From the NCBI RefSeq assembly GCF_000150955.2, contig NC_011679.1:806001-870000 (forward strand): DNA of 64,000 bases, in the 5' to 3' direction. The stretch's first letter is position 1, and each line of letters begins with the position of its first letter. This DNA is from Phaeodactylum tricornutum CCAP 1055/1 (taxonomy: Eukaryota; Bacillariophyta; Bacillariophyceae; Surirellales; Neidiaceae). A model generated the notes under the pieces. The model made no database searches. It was not told where the DNA came from and saw nothing but the letters and a program-made list of their open reading frames with translations. The position numbers were made by a program, and so were the translations under genes. Shown one piece after another: positions 32,401 through 45,100 of the stretch.

Positions 32401-34792
32401 GAGAAAATTCGCTATTTGGGATGAGCAGGCGTGAAAATTACGCTATTTGGGATGAGCAGGCGTGAAAATTACGCTCTTTGGGAAGAAACACATCGATTCT
32501 AAGTATTTGTATCCTCGCGGGAAATGACTTCTAGAATGTAAGTAAAACATTTATTACTAACAATCTCATATCCTATGTTAGATCACAAGGATCATTTTCG
32601 TGTGGTCATCCCTTCACTGTCAGTTGCCTCCAATGGTCAGGACCTCGGAGACGGCAGATGCAAACTTTTACTATTTCTTCCAGACAACAATAGGAAGAAA
32701 CACAACTACTGTGAAGCTAGCAATTAAAGAGATCTTTGGAGACTCAGCTTAGGATTGTCTAGCTGGGCTCCTATTGACCGCCTGGCAAAGCTGATTGAAG
32801 CTGACACACCCTTCTCTGATTTTTCTCCACACAATGAAGCCTCAATTGAAGCTGCATGGTTGTTGTCAACCCAAGTCTTACTATCATGGAATAAAACTTG
32901 TCAAAAACGGCGTCAGAAACCCAAAACGTTTGTCCCAAACTGGTTCATTGCGTGATCCATACTCAAGATGACGGTTGAATATAAACTCCTTAGTAAGGAT
33001 AGGAGCATGCAAGCGCACCATATGTTCAAGATGGCTGGCAGCAATGACACCCAAACCACGGCTTTGCTTTGCCACAATGTCTTCCATTTTAAGACCAGTA
33101 CCAGTCTCTTGCACCCTTAATATATTTGTTTCAGAAGTGACAGGTAAAAACTGGAGATTGGTACTGTGGTCGAGAAAACCTGTTTTGGTACATATGCTTG
33201 CACCTTCATTTTCCATGCAGAACACGGCTTTCTTATGTCAGGGCTCTTCATTTGCTCCGTCAGCATCCCAGGAGATGATTGAGCTCAATTCAAAGCTGAG
33301 ATCTGAGGGGAATCCAAAACATCCACTGCGCCATGATTTGGTGAATGCCAATGTTTGCTGCAAATTCCCAGCGTGTGGATTTGAATCCCTGAATCTATCA
33401 ACTCATCAGGTTCATTGAATTCAAAACCAACAACACCTCATGTTTCAGTGACCTGATCAAACACACTTGACAAACACAAATACTTGACTTCGATTTTTGC
33501 GACGGTACAAAGAAAGCCAAGGACAAGTTGCAGAAGACTTGTCCACAGAGTCAAAAATGATGACGCCTTCAAAAAGTAGTAAACTGCATGTTACATGAAT
33601 AGCTTTGCTTACACAATTGATTGGGCATCCAGTGCTGTCATCTGGTCAAAACATTCCGCCTGGCAAGATGGAGTTGTTTGGTGCGAGAAGATTGTGCGGC
33701 TTAATATGGACAGGGAACGGGCAAACCAGAATCTATTCGCGATTTATCTAAAAGTGTTTTTTGACGGTTCCGTCACGCGAAATGACAGTCTGAGTTGAAA
33801 GTTCGTGAGCGGCTCGCGCCTGTAGCCTCTTGCTGTTGTCCATACCCTGAGTTGGACCTGTACTGTAGTCGCTCTACCAAAAGAGCATGTATCTCGTCTT
33901 CACTGATGACCGCTGGCAAGGGACCGGCATCGGACGATGGCGTATAGTTGTGTCCAAGTGGGCCCAAGCAAACGTTTGACTAACAATCGCTTCAACTTCG
34001 CCAATGTACGGCGACGCGTACATGCCGGCGGGTGCAAGCAATAAGAATGCCACATTGCAAGACCAAATACTCGCTCAACTGCAGCTTTGCCCGAGAACAA
34101 CAACTCATGGGGTTCTTTGTACTCCGAATTCTAATAACCCCACCTTATAACAGTATGAATTCGTGCTTACTCTCGGCGCCTTGTGTTGCTTTCTGCACTT
34201 TCTCCTTTTTCGTCGCGGCTGCCCAATACCTCAGACAAGCATTTTTCCTTGGGTTGTGCGTTCTACAAAGCAAGAGTTGGCTTCTGGGTGGCGAATCGAA
34301 AATTTCATGGACGGAACTATTGATGAGCTCTACAAACGCAAGAATGCGAATGATGGAAATCAATGAACTAATAAGAATTATGAGTCGATTGAGAATCGCT
34401 ATTTGGTTTGTATGGCTTGGAGACACTCTCAATGACTGGTTTGAATGGCAATGACATGTTTGAAATGTCAGCGGGAAGACTGGAATGCCCGGTTGGCGTT
34501 CTTGTCTCGTAAGTACTTGTGATTTGAATCGGGATACTATCAGTAGAGCCGTAACTGATAGGGTAACTGTCATCAGTACCGTAACTGATAGGGATAGGAT
34601 GATTGGGCTCGATCTTCATATCAACAGGAACTGCTTCATTGAATTCCAATGGCGACGTATAGTACATGCGATTGTTCATAGTATTTTACTCAAAATTCAT
34701 TTCCGGCGAGGATAAAAATACTTAGAATCGATGTGTTTTTTCCCAATTCGCGTAATTTTCACGACTGCTCATCCCAAATAGCGAATTTTCTC
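32401..34792. mobile_element. 2.4 kb element with about 105-base inverted ends, unclassified
   Basis: Both ends start GAGAAAATTCGCTATTTGGG and pair for about 105 bases, through a shared CACATCGATTCTAAGTATTT. The left end has an extra tandem copy of a 34-base unit (GGGATGAGCAGGCGTGAAAA inside it). The interior has only broken short frames. A minus-strand remnant near 34080-34250 (KKEKVQKATQGAESK) matches that of the truncated copy near 21 kb. The transposase class was not recognised and no clear target-site duplication was seen. Confidence 0.65.
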
Positions 34793-35255
34793 TGAGAAAT
34801 TCCTTCTTCACCTGTCGTGAAGTTTCTGTGACGGCCTCATGCAACGAAAAACGTTAATTTCATATGGGCGAGCAAGTAGCAAGAAAGCAGCGCCACTACC
34901 TGCCTAAGAGAGCCAACTAAGCTCAATTAGCATGTTAATTCAAAACGACTTTAGGAGCCTTTTGATGCGCAGCTGTATTGCGCTATGATCGTATTTTCGG
35001 AAAGTTATCCACTCCGAGCCTTTGGCCACCACCTGACGGGTTCTGAGTGGTATTCTCTTAAGTGTAAGCTTTCCTTCTGTGAAATGTGTCTGCAAGGTGA
35101 AAGTGTTTCTGTCATTGTAGCTATATTGAGTTGCCTGTTCTGTTTTAATCAAAATTAAGGTTGGATGCTAATACACCAAAAAAAGATTTAGCTAGTCGTA
35201 CTTCAATTTGACTACATACAGCGGACAATCTATATACAATTTTGTTGGGCCATCT
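34793..35255. other. Intergenic, nothing recognised
   Basis: The stretch lies between the mobile element and the ferric reductase 3' end. One 70-codon minus frame is present and has no recognisable features. Confidence 0.4.
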
Positions 35256-37693
35256 TCACAGCTCATACTTCTCTTCAAATATGCTGCAATTTGCCTTGTA
35301 CTTAAGCTCTCGCTTTATACTTGCCATCATCTCGACTGGTCCGCACATGAAAATGGCCACTGCCTCATTTGAATCACTCTCCAAAAAAGAGCACATCTCA
35401 CTTGCACGTGGTCGGCCTCTCGATTGTCGAATGCTCATTAAAGTAGATACTCCTTCGAATTCAAAGGGCAATTGATTTATGTTTTGCGCTTCACTGCGAT
35501 CTTTTTCTCTTTTGGCGATTTCTCTATTGCTGGTTACTACATCATTGGATGGCACAGCTCGCCATTTCATAAGTCCAAAGTGCAATTGGAGTTTACTCAA
35601 GCATGTAGCTCCTATAAAGATAAAAACAACAAAGGCAATCACGCCAAGAAGATACAGGAGGCGGACCCATTCAGAGCTCTTTGCATCGTTTTTGGCGTGA
35701 TACTCTTCAGCAAGTATCCCGACTCCAAAGGTGACAACAAAAAGAAACGTAGGGACCAAGCCCCGAATCAAATTCCCTTGTGTGCAGTGATCTGCACCTA
35801 AAATAGGAGGAGAAAATGGCTTTGGGTGGGAATGTGTAGAACTCGTGCTTTCAAAATACCGCACATCATCTTCCGATGGGCAAGTCCAATTCAATATTCT
35901 TTGTGCCTCAATAACGTCTACAGATGCAGCGCCTTGAGAGGTGTTGTGAATGTGAATTTCAAATATGCATCTCGGACTAGATGCTGACTCTAAAGACATC
36001 TCTGGCAACAAACTCAAATTTCCTCCATCAAGGGTAACTGAAAAAGTAGCTTGATCATTTTGGCGCTTCATTTTGCATTGTGTCAATGGCTCAAAATAAT
36101 TGCTAATTACGTGACGAATCAAGCCATGTTCTCGACAAGACCAGTGCAATACAACCCGTCTTGTCACAGTTACGGGTAGAGCAGGAGTTCCTCCGGTTTC
36201 AACCGTTGTATACAGACAAGGTAACACAGATAGAAAAGGCGAAATTCCGACTCCTCCGGCAACCAAGAGAACGTTTTCGCGTAAAAGACATTCAGACACC
36301 CAATCTTCTCCTCCGTACAAGCCGTCTAGGAGCAAAATTGGTGGCTGGGACTTGTTCAAACGATGTGCAAGCTCTTTCGTGAAAGACCCCAAAGGTCTAA
36401 TAAGAATGCGCAAAGATGAAGTTCTGTTGTCTTGTGCGTCCTCGACGGTGCGGGTTTCAAGAGTATTGTCATCAATCACTGTGAACGGATGACTTGTTAG
36501 CGAAATGGACGGACACAGAATGCGGACAAAGCGTGGTCGGGCTACAGTTGAACAATGTATCCGGGAAATATCCGTTTCCATACACAGTTCGTAGCATCCA
36601 TTGGCGTCCTCAAGAAATCGGCAATGTTGAGCTTTGTGCCCCCCGCTGAACCATGTAGCTATCAACTCTACCAACGTCAGACTTGTACAAGCCCAATAGT
36701 ATAAGAGTGGAGGAAGGACATAGAGCACCAGATTTTGCAGATGAACCACAAGGAGGACGAGAAAAAGCCAGCTTAACACAATATGGCTTTGCAAAAAGAA
36801 GGCGTAATAGCGTCGTCGTATCCAATTGGCGCTGAGCGCAACAATCAAAACTAAGGCCAAAGCTGTCATTGTTCCCGTCCAGTTGATGACACGAATCAAA
36901 CATGAATTGCCCAAATCAAAAGCTGTCATACTTTTTAAGACGTCACGTCGCGGTCGATCGCTCTTGAGGGACCAGCATGCTTTAGGCAGCTGAAGATAGT
37001 ATTGAAGCATGTCTTTCCATGATCGGTCCGCGTAGATAAGCCTCCGAAAGACGAGAATTTCGGTTACGCTGTGGACCATCGAGAAAAAGAAACAAACACG
37101 GCCTGCCCAAATATGCAACGTCAGTGCGTCCGTAGGGTTCCAACGCAACGCCAAAAGCATAGGACTCTGGTGCGCTACAGGGATCATGAACCAAGCCATC
37201 GAGGTTGCAGCTGCCACACCAGTCATATTTGGTATTCGTCTGCTGAAATTGTTCCAATCTCCAGTATCTTTGAAGGCATCTATAATCAGTGGGAGCACTG
37301 GGACAACGAAAATGGAAGCGAACCCCAGAGCATAAAAAACGGCGCGTTCCACCCGGTTTTGCGCGCGTCGCAATGAGGCGTTGATAGTGGCAGATTTTTG
37401 TCTTGAACTCCGAAGTCCCCTCGCCAAAGCCCTACCGAGGCGTTGAAGTCACGCAGAATCCGTCCTGCGAAGGTCAGATATATGTACGATAAGAAACCAA
37501 CGACAAAAGTTCCTATCGAAACAGAGAATACTGGATAGCGCTGGTTTGGGAATAATCGCCGACATGACAAACTGCTTCCTTCCCCGATTCTTTCGGAATA
37601 GCATGATATCGCAATGAAAGAATACAATACTACAAGAGCCAACACGCAGGTGAGAACCAGACGAGGCACTGAAACGCCGGTAACGCTCGTCAT
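35256..37693 (-). CDS. FRE2: Ferric reductase FRE2 (flavocytochrome b type)
   Basis: The main frame 37431-35256 begins at a non-ATG codon, so a 5' exon is needed. ATG 37693 opens a second frame with two membrane helices. A 56-base GT/AG intron (37487-37432) joins them in frame to about 793 residues. The ferric-reductase transmembrane domain has His-bearing helices (FFFSMVHSVTEIL and QSHIVLSWLFLVLLVVHLQN). FAD binding shows as HPFTVIDD, NADPH binding as LLVAGGVGISPFLSVL and the terminal FMCGPVEMM. Two more helices interrupt the NADPH lobe near residue 620. It reduces Fe(III), here siderophore-bound, at the expense of NADPH. It is divergent from FBP1, with which it is known to act and be co-induced under iron limitation. 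The name rests on this neighbourhood and memory. Confidence 0.88.
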
Positions 37694-38728
37694 GAATCTC
37701 GATAGAATTACGAGAGTGGCCGATGCACTGATTGACTATGAGCATAGCCAGATAAAATGAAAAAAATTGATGAGGCTTTGGTTTTCTCTTCGGTGAGAAA
37801 ACCGCATGCAGATTGAGTTGCCTCTCTTCTCACCTTAATTGTAAGGTTCGTAGCTAGACCGTCCAATTTGAAAGCGCGTGTGAGCGTGTGGCTATCGTGA
37901 CTGCTTCATAAGAATGGACTCGAAGAATAAAGTACCGAAATTAACAGAAAAAATCAATTCGTTTTCATCGGTGCTACAATATAGATGTAAAGTGATTTCA
38001 TCTGACAAACCTTTTGTCATTTCCGGGATACATCGAAATTACAATGAGCATCGCATTGTAATAAGCCTGATAGGAATCTTATCTGTTCTTCAAGTCACTG
38101 CAGCAGAGCGAAAACGCTCGCCCCCGTATTTTCAAGATACTACAGGAGAGATTGCCGCATTCACACTTACATTAATACGCCAATCAATAGTTACAAAAAA
38201 ACTATTAATTACCCGTATGTCGGGTTGGCCAGCTGTTTTTTATAGACGTGCAATTACTTAACAGTAAATTATATTATTTCGAAATTCGTTGCTTGTTTGA
38301 CAGATGTAGCCTGCTGCTAACCTGACTGTGAGGGGAGATCGTGCTAGACACGCCACTCCTATTCTATGCTCAAGCCGTCCTACTAATGTAAAATCTTCTT
38401 GGTTTACTGATCTAGCAAAAAAGAGACGTTCTAACGGCGCGTGGTAGCCACGTTACGGCACGTGCCCTATTTTAACCTTGTCCTGATACTATTTTGAGTG
38501 GTCAATAGTCTATCTCATACTCAAAACAGCTTAAGATCGTACTGTATCTACCATGTGTGTTGCGTGTCAGACATCCTATCAACCGTAAAAGTCCATGCTG
38601 GTATTTACTAAAGTAGAGGAAGGGTAAAGAATCTACAGCCACTAATTTTTGTGAACACAAATTCTCCATCTCGCTTTCGAACTTACAAATTCCATATCCA
38701 CCGGAGTGAGACTTTATCCAAAGACATA
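37694..38728. promoter_or_regulatory. Shared FRE2/FBP1 divergent promoter
   Basis: About 1 kb separates the two divergent iron genes. A perfect palindrome GGCACGTGCC lies at 38457-38466, about 265 bases before the FBP1 start. A CACGTG-type iron-responsive element has been reported for the P. tricornutum Fbp1 promoter, as I recall. TGACTGTGA is at 38323-38331 and TAACAGTAA at 38259-38267. A 115-codon frame (37914-38261) has no recognisable features and is discounted. Confidence 0.6.
38457..38466. promoter_or_regulatory. GGCACGTGCC palindrome (possible iron-responsive bHLH/bZIP site)
   Basis: A ten-base perfect palindrome with a CACGTG core sits between FRE2 and FBP1. Its placement suits control of both genes; function is inferred. 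Confidence 0.5.
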
Positions 38729-40267
38729 ATGTTTTACGGAATTCGAAGTAGCATTACGTTTGCCTTGTTGGCCCACCTTTCATCAGCTTCCGGTCGTACA
38801 TTTACCGACGATTTGGGAGTTACTCACAAAATTACTGGAAAGCCTAAGTTCGTGACTTACGCTTTAACGGCAGTAGCTTTGCAGCATCTCGGTATGTAAG
38901 ATATCTGTCAACGAGAAAGTTGGGATGTTCATTCTTCTAAAAAGTACAATTTGTTTTCGTGCTCGTCTCCACCAGGTCTTGGGACAGATCAGCTTGTAGG
39001 AACGTATGGCGAAAGAGCCGTTGCAGGGTCGGACATCGACTTCACTAAGTTGACTGAAGAATCTAGTTTTCCGGCCGATCCCAACCCCGAAGAGCAAGAA
39101 TTTCTGTCTAGCGTCACCAACTTGTCTCCTGGTTGTGGTGCCGAATTCTGCCAGGAGTTTGATATAGAAGGTTTCAGAGCACTCAAACCAGACTTCATCA
39201 TCATGCATGGTTACCGACAGGCTGTCTGGGGGCTGGACGACCGTGTGACGGAAATCGAAGCAGCCATAGGCAAGCCCATTATATACATTGACATTTCTCT
39301 GGAGGGTCCGGAATGCAAGGAGGGATCTGGTGAAGACCGATGCTACGGGAAATCTTTGATTGAGGTGATTGCGCAGTACGAGGTACTTGCCGTCGCCCTG
39401 GGCATCGACATTCCCGCCTCCGTGGACGAAGATCGTCGGCGACTTTGTCAAGCATCCGCCAATTTTCAAGAGATAGCTCGCGACGCACACCTTCGAGGTG
39501 TACGTGCGTTGGCAGCCTACTTCTCTCCACCTGAAGGTGGCGATTTTGGTACTCTCAACTACTTTGCTAATCCTCCCGATGACTTGGTTCTCCGAATGCT
39601 GGAAGAACTTGGGCTACCGCTCTTGCACGTCAGCTGTAACAGCCCCGGCGAAGAAGGTTGCGACTCTGGATATTTCTGGGAGAGTATTTCCACGCAAGAA
39701 TTCTTCAACAACTGTACGTCCAACTTGGAAGCTTGCAATGATCAAACGCACTATCCGGTTGACTTTTGGCTTTACGATCACCGCGAATCGACAATGGTTA
39801 CAGGACCGAATTTTTTCGACGCATTCCCCGACAAGGCTATCGGTGCACGTCAATTTGCCTATTGGCCAATAGGAGCGGGAACGGTTTCGTACCGTCATGC
39901 AGCCGAAATTCTTGAACTCATCGCTCCCGCACTCGACAAGGCCGACCGCCTGCACCCGTCTACGTCGTGCACGCCCGGAGTGGATGTGAGTGGTATCGCT
40001 CACCGTGTCGTTGGACTAGAGGGTGGGGAGTATGCCTGTTATGACGAAAAGTTTCATCGCCAAGCATATTTCGAATGTCCTGCGTCCAGGAATAGTGAAA
40101 GTGGACTCAATGGCGGAGCAATGACCGGTATTGTGATCGGTGCCGTCGTGGGCTTCGCCGTGTTGGTATTGATCATCCTGAAGAGCCGCAAAACCCGTCA
40201 CACTGCATCCGAAAAGGAAAGTTCGGTCACATCGGGAGAAGAATTCCCAACGGGTCAAATTTATTGA
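38729..40267 (+). CDS. FBP1: Ferrichrome/siderophore-binding protein FBP1
   Basis: Exons 38729-38891 and 38976-40267 join across an 84-base GT/AG intron to give 484 residues. ATG 38729 starts a signal peptide (GIRSSITFALLAHLSSASG), whereas an upstream GTG frame does not. The body resembles bacterial periplasmic siderophore-binding proteins: KFVTYALTAVALQHLGLGTDQLVGTY near the start, then FRALKPDFIIMHGY and GKPIIYIDISLEG. One helix near residues 435-458 (GIVIGAVVGFAVLVLIIL) anchors the C-terminus, followed by a short cytoplasmic tail. In P. tricornutum FBP1 binds hydroxamate siderophores at the cell surface and passes iron to FRE2. Cys-rich segments suggest disulfides. Identity rests on sequence features plus the head-to-head FRE2. 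Confidence 0.9.
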
Positions 40268-40879
40268 TTGCCGCATTGACTGAGATTGCATTTTTTGTCT
40301 CTGTTTGTTAATCAGTTTTAACTTTTCCGTTTTTCTGTTTTGGGTGTAGAGCCCTTGTTGTACTTTTGGGAAAGACTACGATTCGCTATCGTCAAAACGA
40401 TGTACAAAGGAACAATAGAATTGGAAGCAGACTCTACAAAGAGCGTCTCGAGGCGTGAGAGTTCCCATTGTTTCATTGTTGACTGACCGTGACAATGTAC
40501 TCTTTCTGCTGGCTCACAACCTACCGGGGGCGCCGTTTCTCTTTGGGAGATCGTACATTTCTTCTACATGTCTCCCGTCTTGGTACAAAGCATAACTCGC
40601 CAACGAAGGCTGTCTTCCGTAGCAATTCACCACTTCAACGTATGTTCAGAATTTTTTTCAATTTGTTACATTCCACATTCTAGTGCACAACTGTGAGTAC
40701 TCGTTCGACCCACTCACTGTCAGAAACCAACGCGCAAGGATCTGCGCACGTGTGGTCGTTTCTCACTGTGATTCCAATCGGACAATATCCAGTTCCATCG
40801 TCGCTTTCCGAGTCCAACACAATCTCACACAGCGCTCGTCCAACACATAATACCTACGGGGAATCGAAAACGACAAACA
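40268..40879. promoter_or_regulatory. Intergenic upstream of methyltransferase, paired motifs
   Basis: About 610 bases without a supported gene. TCACTGTCA (40714-40722) and TCACTGTGA (40763-40771) lie 49 bases apart, 110-165 bases before the next ATG. A GCACGTGTGG box is at about 40746. Confidence 0.45.
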
Positions 40880-41938
40880 ATGAAGAACGATGGCGAGTCA
40901 ACATTGATTCCGTCGTCGTTGGTTACCCGTTCCAAGGTTCTGCGAGCACCTTTTGTTTCTTCCGCTTCCACTGCTACGCCAAAAAGCCGAGACGTGGCGA
41001 CGATTGCTAGTGGCACCGATGATAAAGGAGACAATACCATCGCCATCTTTGAACACGAAGAAAGGGAATATCTCGAGATTCTGCTACTTGATCTTCCGCA
41101 ATCTCTACGACTTCGTCAGTACAATACATCACACGATTCCTGGGGAATTTATTCGACCGTATGGGACGGTGGTATAGCTTTACTGAAGTACGTGTGCGAT
41201 CAATACTCCGACGTGTGGGACCAAATGCGTTTGCTTGATTTGGGTTCCGGCACCGGTATCGTTGGACTAGGCGTAGCCGCGTGTTCCCGGGGCACGGTCG
41301 CCACGGCTGTCACCGATTTGACCGCCGCGTTGCCCCTGCTGCGGGAAAATATTGCCCGGAACGCGTCCCACTGGACTGGAGTGGATGCGGGAGTTCACAG
41401 ACCGAGTGTTCTGGACATCACATGGGGTAAACGTATGGAAAACAATGACTGGCTGCAGCAATTTCTTTCCATAAATGACCGGAAGAAGGATACGACTATT
41501 TGCGCAGGTTCGCCACCACCCACGAGTATCTGTTCCAACTCACGAAGGAAGCTGCAGCGCCGTGTCATCATTACCGGAGCAGATATTGTTTATCGACCTT
41601 CCTTGTTTGAACCACTGCTCAGCACCCTCGCCGAGCTTGAATCTCGAGTACACCAAGTTTTGAAAGGTCAAGACCCAGTGATCGAAGTTTTGCTCTCTTG
41701 TCAATCTTGTCGCTCATACTTGGATGATTTTTGGCAAGCAGCCCGACGACGTGGCTTTAACGCAGAACTTCTCGCCATCGCCGACCTCGACCCCGCCGAC
41801 AAACATAATTTGGAGTCGTGTCTGCTATACCCGGCTGAAGATCGTACTATACCAGTTTCAAAGCAGAAGTACCCCACCAAGGAAGGAAGGGTATTTATTG
41901 TGCGGATTTATAGATTGCCATATACCTTTGCCATCTAA
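40880..41938 (+). CDS. METTL21-type lysine methyltransferase (Methyltransf_16)
   Basis: The single-exon product has 352 residues. After a disordered 60-residue start come YNTSHDSWGIYSTVWDGGIALLKYV, the lead-in typical of the family, and MRLLDLGSGTGIVGLGVAAC, SAM-binding motif I. AVTDLTAALPLLRENIARN is motif II, and VIITGADIVYRPSLFEPLL holds the post-I acidic/Tyr segment that replaces the D/E-X-X-Y motif of METTL21/VCPKMT enzymes. Members methylate lysines of chaperones, VCP or elongation factors. The specific substrate cannot be read from sequence. A Ser/Arg-rich insertion near residue 210 is longer than in animal homologues. Confidence 0.82.
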   Translation: MKNDGESTLIPSSLVTRSKVLRAPFVSSASTATPKSRDVATIASGTDDKGDNTIAIFEHEEREYLEILLLDLPQSLRLRQYNTSHDSWGIYSTVWDGGIALLKYVCDQYSDVWDQMRLLDLGSGTGIVGLGVAACSRGTVATAVTDLTAALPLLRENIARNASHWTGVDAGVHRPSVLDITWGKRMENNDWLQQFLSINDRKKDTTICAGSPPPTSICSNSRRKLQRRVIITGADIVYRPSLFEPLLSTLAELESRVHQVLKGQDPVIEVLLSCQSCRSYLDDFWQAARRRGFNAELLAIADLDPADKHNLESCLLYPAEDRTIPVSKQKYPTKEGRVFIVRIYRLPYTFAI

Positions 41939-42120
41939 AATTCCGGAAGTTGTAAGACATCGAACTGGTTGTACAGTTCTGGGACGTTCGGGCCCATTGC
42001 CATCAGCTTGGAGCTACCTGTCCGATCGAGGAAGGCTCTTTCACCGATAAACGAAAATGGCATGTAAATACTCCCAAAGGTAGTTCAAAAATGATTTGCT
42101 CAAAATTGTGTCATTAAGGC

Positions 42121-45100
42121 CTAGCTAATAACACAGGCATTTTCCAGAACAGACGCATCAGAGTTCAGCGATATTTCTCCAGAAGCATCATCGCCAACTG
42201 TAAAGTCGGATTGGTTTTTGCAGTATTGTTCATTTTGTGTACAGTGTTCTTGAATCCAGGCGTGCTCCAACGCTTCACGTGCACTAGGTCGCTTCATTGG
42301 GTCCGCCTTTAGCATGCGTTCAACTAAATCGCGAGCTTCCAGACTAACGGCACTCCAGTCATCGGTCGGATATTCGACGTTCGCCGTCTTATTAGCTTCC
42401 ACTAGCTCGGCATCGGACTCTCCATAGAACGGCTCATAGCCGCATAGCATGACGTACAAAGTTACCCCAGCCGAAAAGATGTCCACTTTGTTACCGTAGC
42501 CGCCATGGACGCCTGCTAGAAAAATTTCTGGTGCCACGTATCCAGGAGTGCCACAACGACCGCGGACTTGACCGTCCACGCCACAAAAAGTCGACATGCC
42601 GAAATCACAAACCTTGACACGCGGACCGCTGTTTGTTCCACTATTTCGGCAAAGAAGTACGTTAGCAGGTTTAATGTCACGGTGAGAGAGACCCACACGA
42701 TTCATCCCCTCTAAACAGACGAGGATATCTCGTAAGATATGCGCCGCTTCTGATTCCATTAGAACACCTTTGTGGGAAATGTACTGGAATAGGTCCAACC
42801 CACCTAAGAGTTCCAAATCCAACACGACGTGCTCAGACGTCTCAAAAATTCCTCGTAATCGCGAGAAGGAATGTATGCAGCGGCACTTCGCGGTTAGAGT
42901 CGCTTGCACTGAGATTTCTCGTACAATTGTATCGGCTCGTTCACGGCCTTTTACAACAAGGCGCCAAAACTCGGTCTTGTCGAAAACCTTTAGAGCGCAG
43001 TGGAATTCTTCTTTCGGTCCCGAACTTTTGCTGCTACTGCTTTCGTCGCCACTCGTCGAAGGCTGTCGGCGCCTTGCCGCGTAAACGATTGCGTATTGAC
43101 CCTTGCCCAGTGCGTTCTCCTCTCGAAAGTCGTACAAATCATGAACCGCCAAATTCGCCGCTCGATTAAGACATGTCTGCCAATCGTCCCGCTCCGATTT
43201 GTCACGCAGCCGGATCATCAGTGTCCTAGCATCGGCCTTGGCACATGGTGAAGCGTAAAACTCCAACAACAGCGCGTCGTGAAAGTTTTCATGAACGCGG
43301 CAGCGCGCTAGCTGTAAGTGTGCGAATCCTCGTGGTGCACCGCGTGTCCCAGAATCCGCCGCGTATTCAAGCAAGTAATTTTGGCGCAACTGTAATACAG
43401 CCGTCGACCAAAGTTGAGACGTAGAGTGCCGTGGACTATCCACATAGGTGATCAAGCATTCGCCTAGTAAAACAGTTCCAAACGCAGATTCCGAAACGGC
43501 CCCTTGACCAGGCGTCAATGGTTCTTGCCTCGACGATATCGTTTGCATGACTGACAAGGGACAAGCCGCCAGCGCAGCCGGCGCAATCAAATATCGTCTT
43601 CCATGTTGCCACACATCTACACCTTGCACGGCTTTCAATACCCGCGCATCGCTCTTTATCGCAACAGCGTCTTCATGAACTGTATCGAGAGAGCCTTGAG
43701 CATTTGTCCAGCGCGTGTTAGCTTCATGATTCACTAGTGTTCCATGAGAAGCTGAGTTCACCAATCGAATCCCACTGCTGCCATTCATATTGACATGAGC
43801 TCGCTGTGTGTGCGGCCAAAACAAACCTTGCCCGTGAAAAGATGTATCTTCGCCCAAGTACGCAGCTGCACTATCATGACCGGTGTCGGCAGAGTTGTGA
43901 AATTCCGTAAACGCCTTCTTCATAGCTGAGCTGGATGCGATCACGTTGTTGGCGGTGTCGGACTGCAAATCCACGGCTCGAATGTGGCGCAATGTAGGGG
44001 GTGTTTCGAATGGAGATGGCGCAAGCGCGCTGTCCTCAATATGAGCATAAGGAGAATGAGAGAGATATTCGGTCACCGAGTCACTCTGCGCCCGCATCAT
44101 TCCGCTGCCCGTGTTTCGCGGAGGGGGAATCGCCGATGCCATCATGAGAGACGAGTGAACTGAAAAGTCTTGTCGTTGGGCAATCAAACGTGGTTGCAAG
44201 CTTATAGTAGTAGAGGGAGTCGGCAATGCAATGTTTTGGGTCAATGAGCTCGTCAAATCTGGAGGTGTGGCCGAAGAAGTCTCGGGTTGACGCGACAGTA
44301 GCAAACTCGTTTTTCGAACTCGTGCACTACCAGGTGAATATGACTTTTCCGCACCCCGACGAATTGTCTCGTCCAAATTGTTCGACGACAGGCTGGACTT
44401 GTGACGTGACTTTTCCGATGGTAGCTTCGGTCCAAAGTTAGCATTGACAGCTGTTGCAGGAGCATTAGAAGTCGGAGCGTATACTCCTCGATCCGTTCCA
44501 CGACGTAAAGTCCCATCCAAGTCGTTTGTGGACCGGGCTCTCTGACGTTGTCCTGAATTGGCTGCAACGGAGGTCTCCTTGGAGTGATGATTGCGAAAGA
44601 CACCTCCAAAGAAGGAACCGCCACGGACAGAACCTTCACCATTATCTTCCACCAATTTTGGAGTCTTTCGGTTAGAAGACGAGTTGCCGGCGTTGCTTGC
44701 AATCGCTTTACGTGCCAATGAAACATTCGTAGACGGAGAAATGGACTTTTTGATAAGCAGTTCACCTGCCCGCGTCGTTATTGTTCCCGCGTGTATTGCC
44801 GGTAGGCTAGGAGGTGGTGCATGTTCCTTTTTTCGAGACAAAAAATTCCGATAGTGTCGTTCCCATAGTTTTTTGGGTGGTGTACCCGGCGACCGCGATA
44901 TGTTCACCGTTGGCGCATCGTCTTCATCTACTACCAAATCTTCGTGAATGCGGGGTAGTAGTTCCTCCGGTGGAGACGCTCGCATTGCGATGCTGCTGGA
45001 TTTGGTGTCGGAGTTTGAAGGCGTTCCAACATTGACTGAAGGAGAGCGCGTGTGCTGAGCATCTGACTTGGTACCGTTGCTGTTTCCCCAGGATCGCACG

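Noticed and set aside
32884-33418. Overlapping frames in the 2.4 kb element as a tyrosine recombinase or transposase
   Set aside because: No catalytic residues could be lined up with any family, so only a generic mobile-element call is made.
37914-38261. Frame of 115 codons between FRE2 and FBP1
   Set aside because: No recognisable features, and it sits in the shared promoter of the two iron genes.
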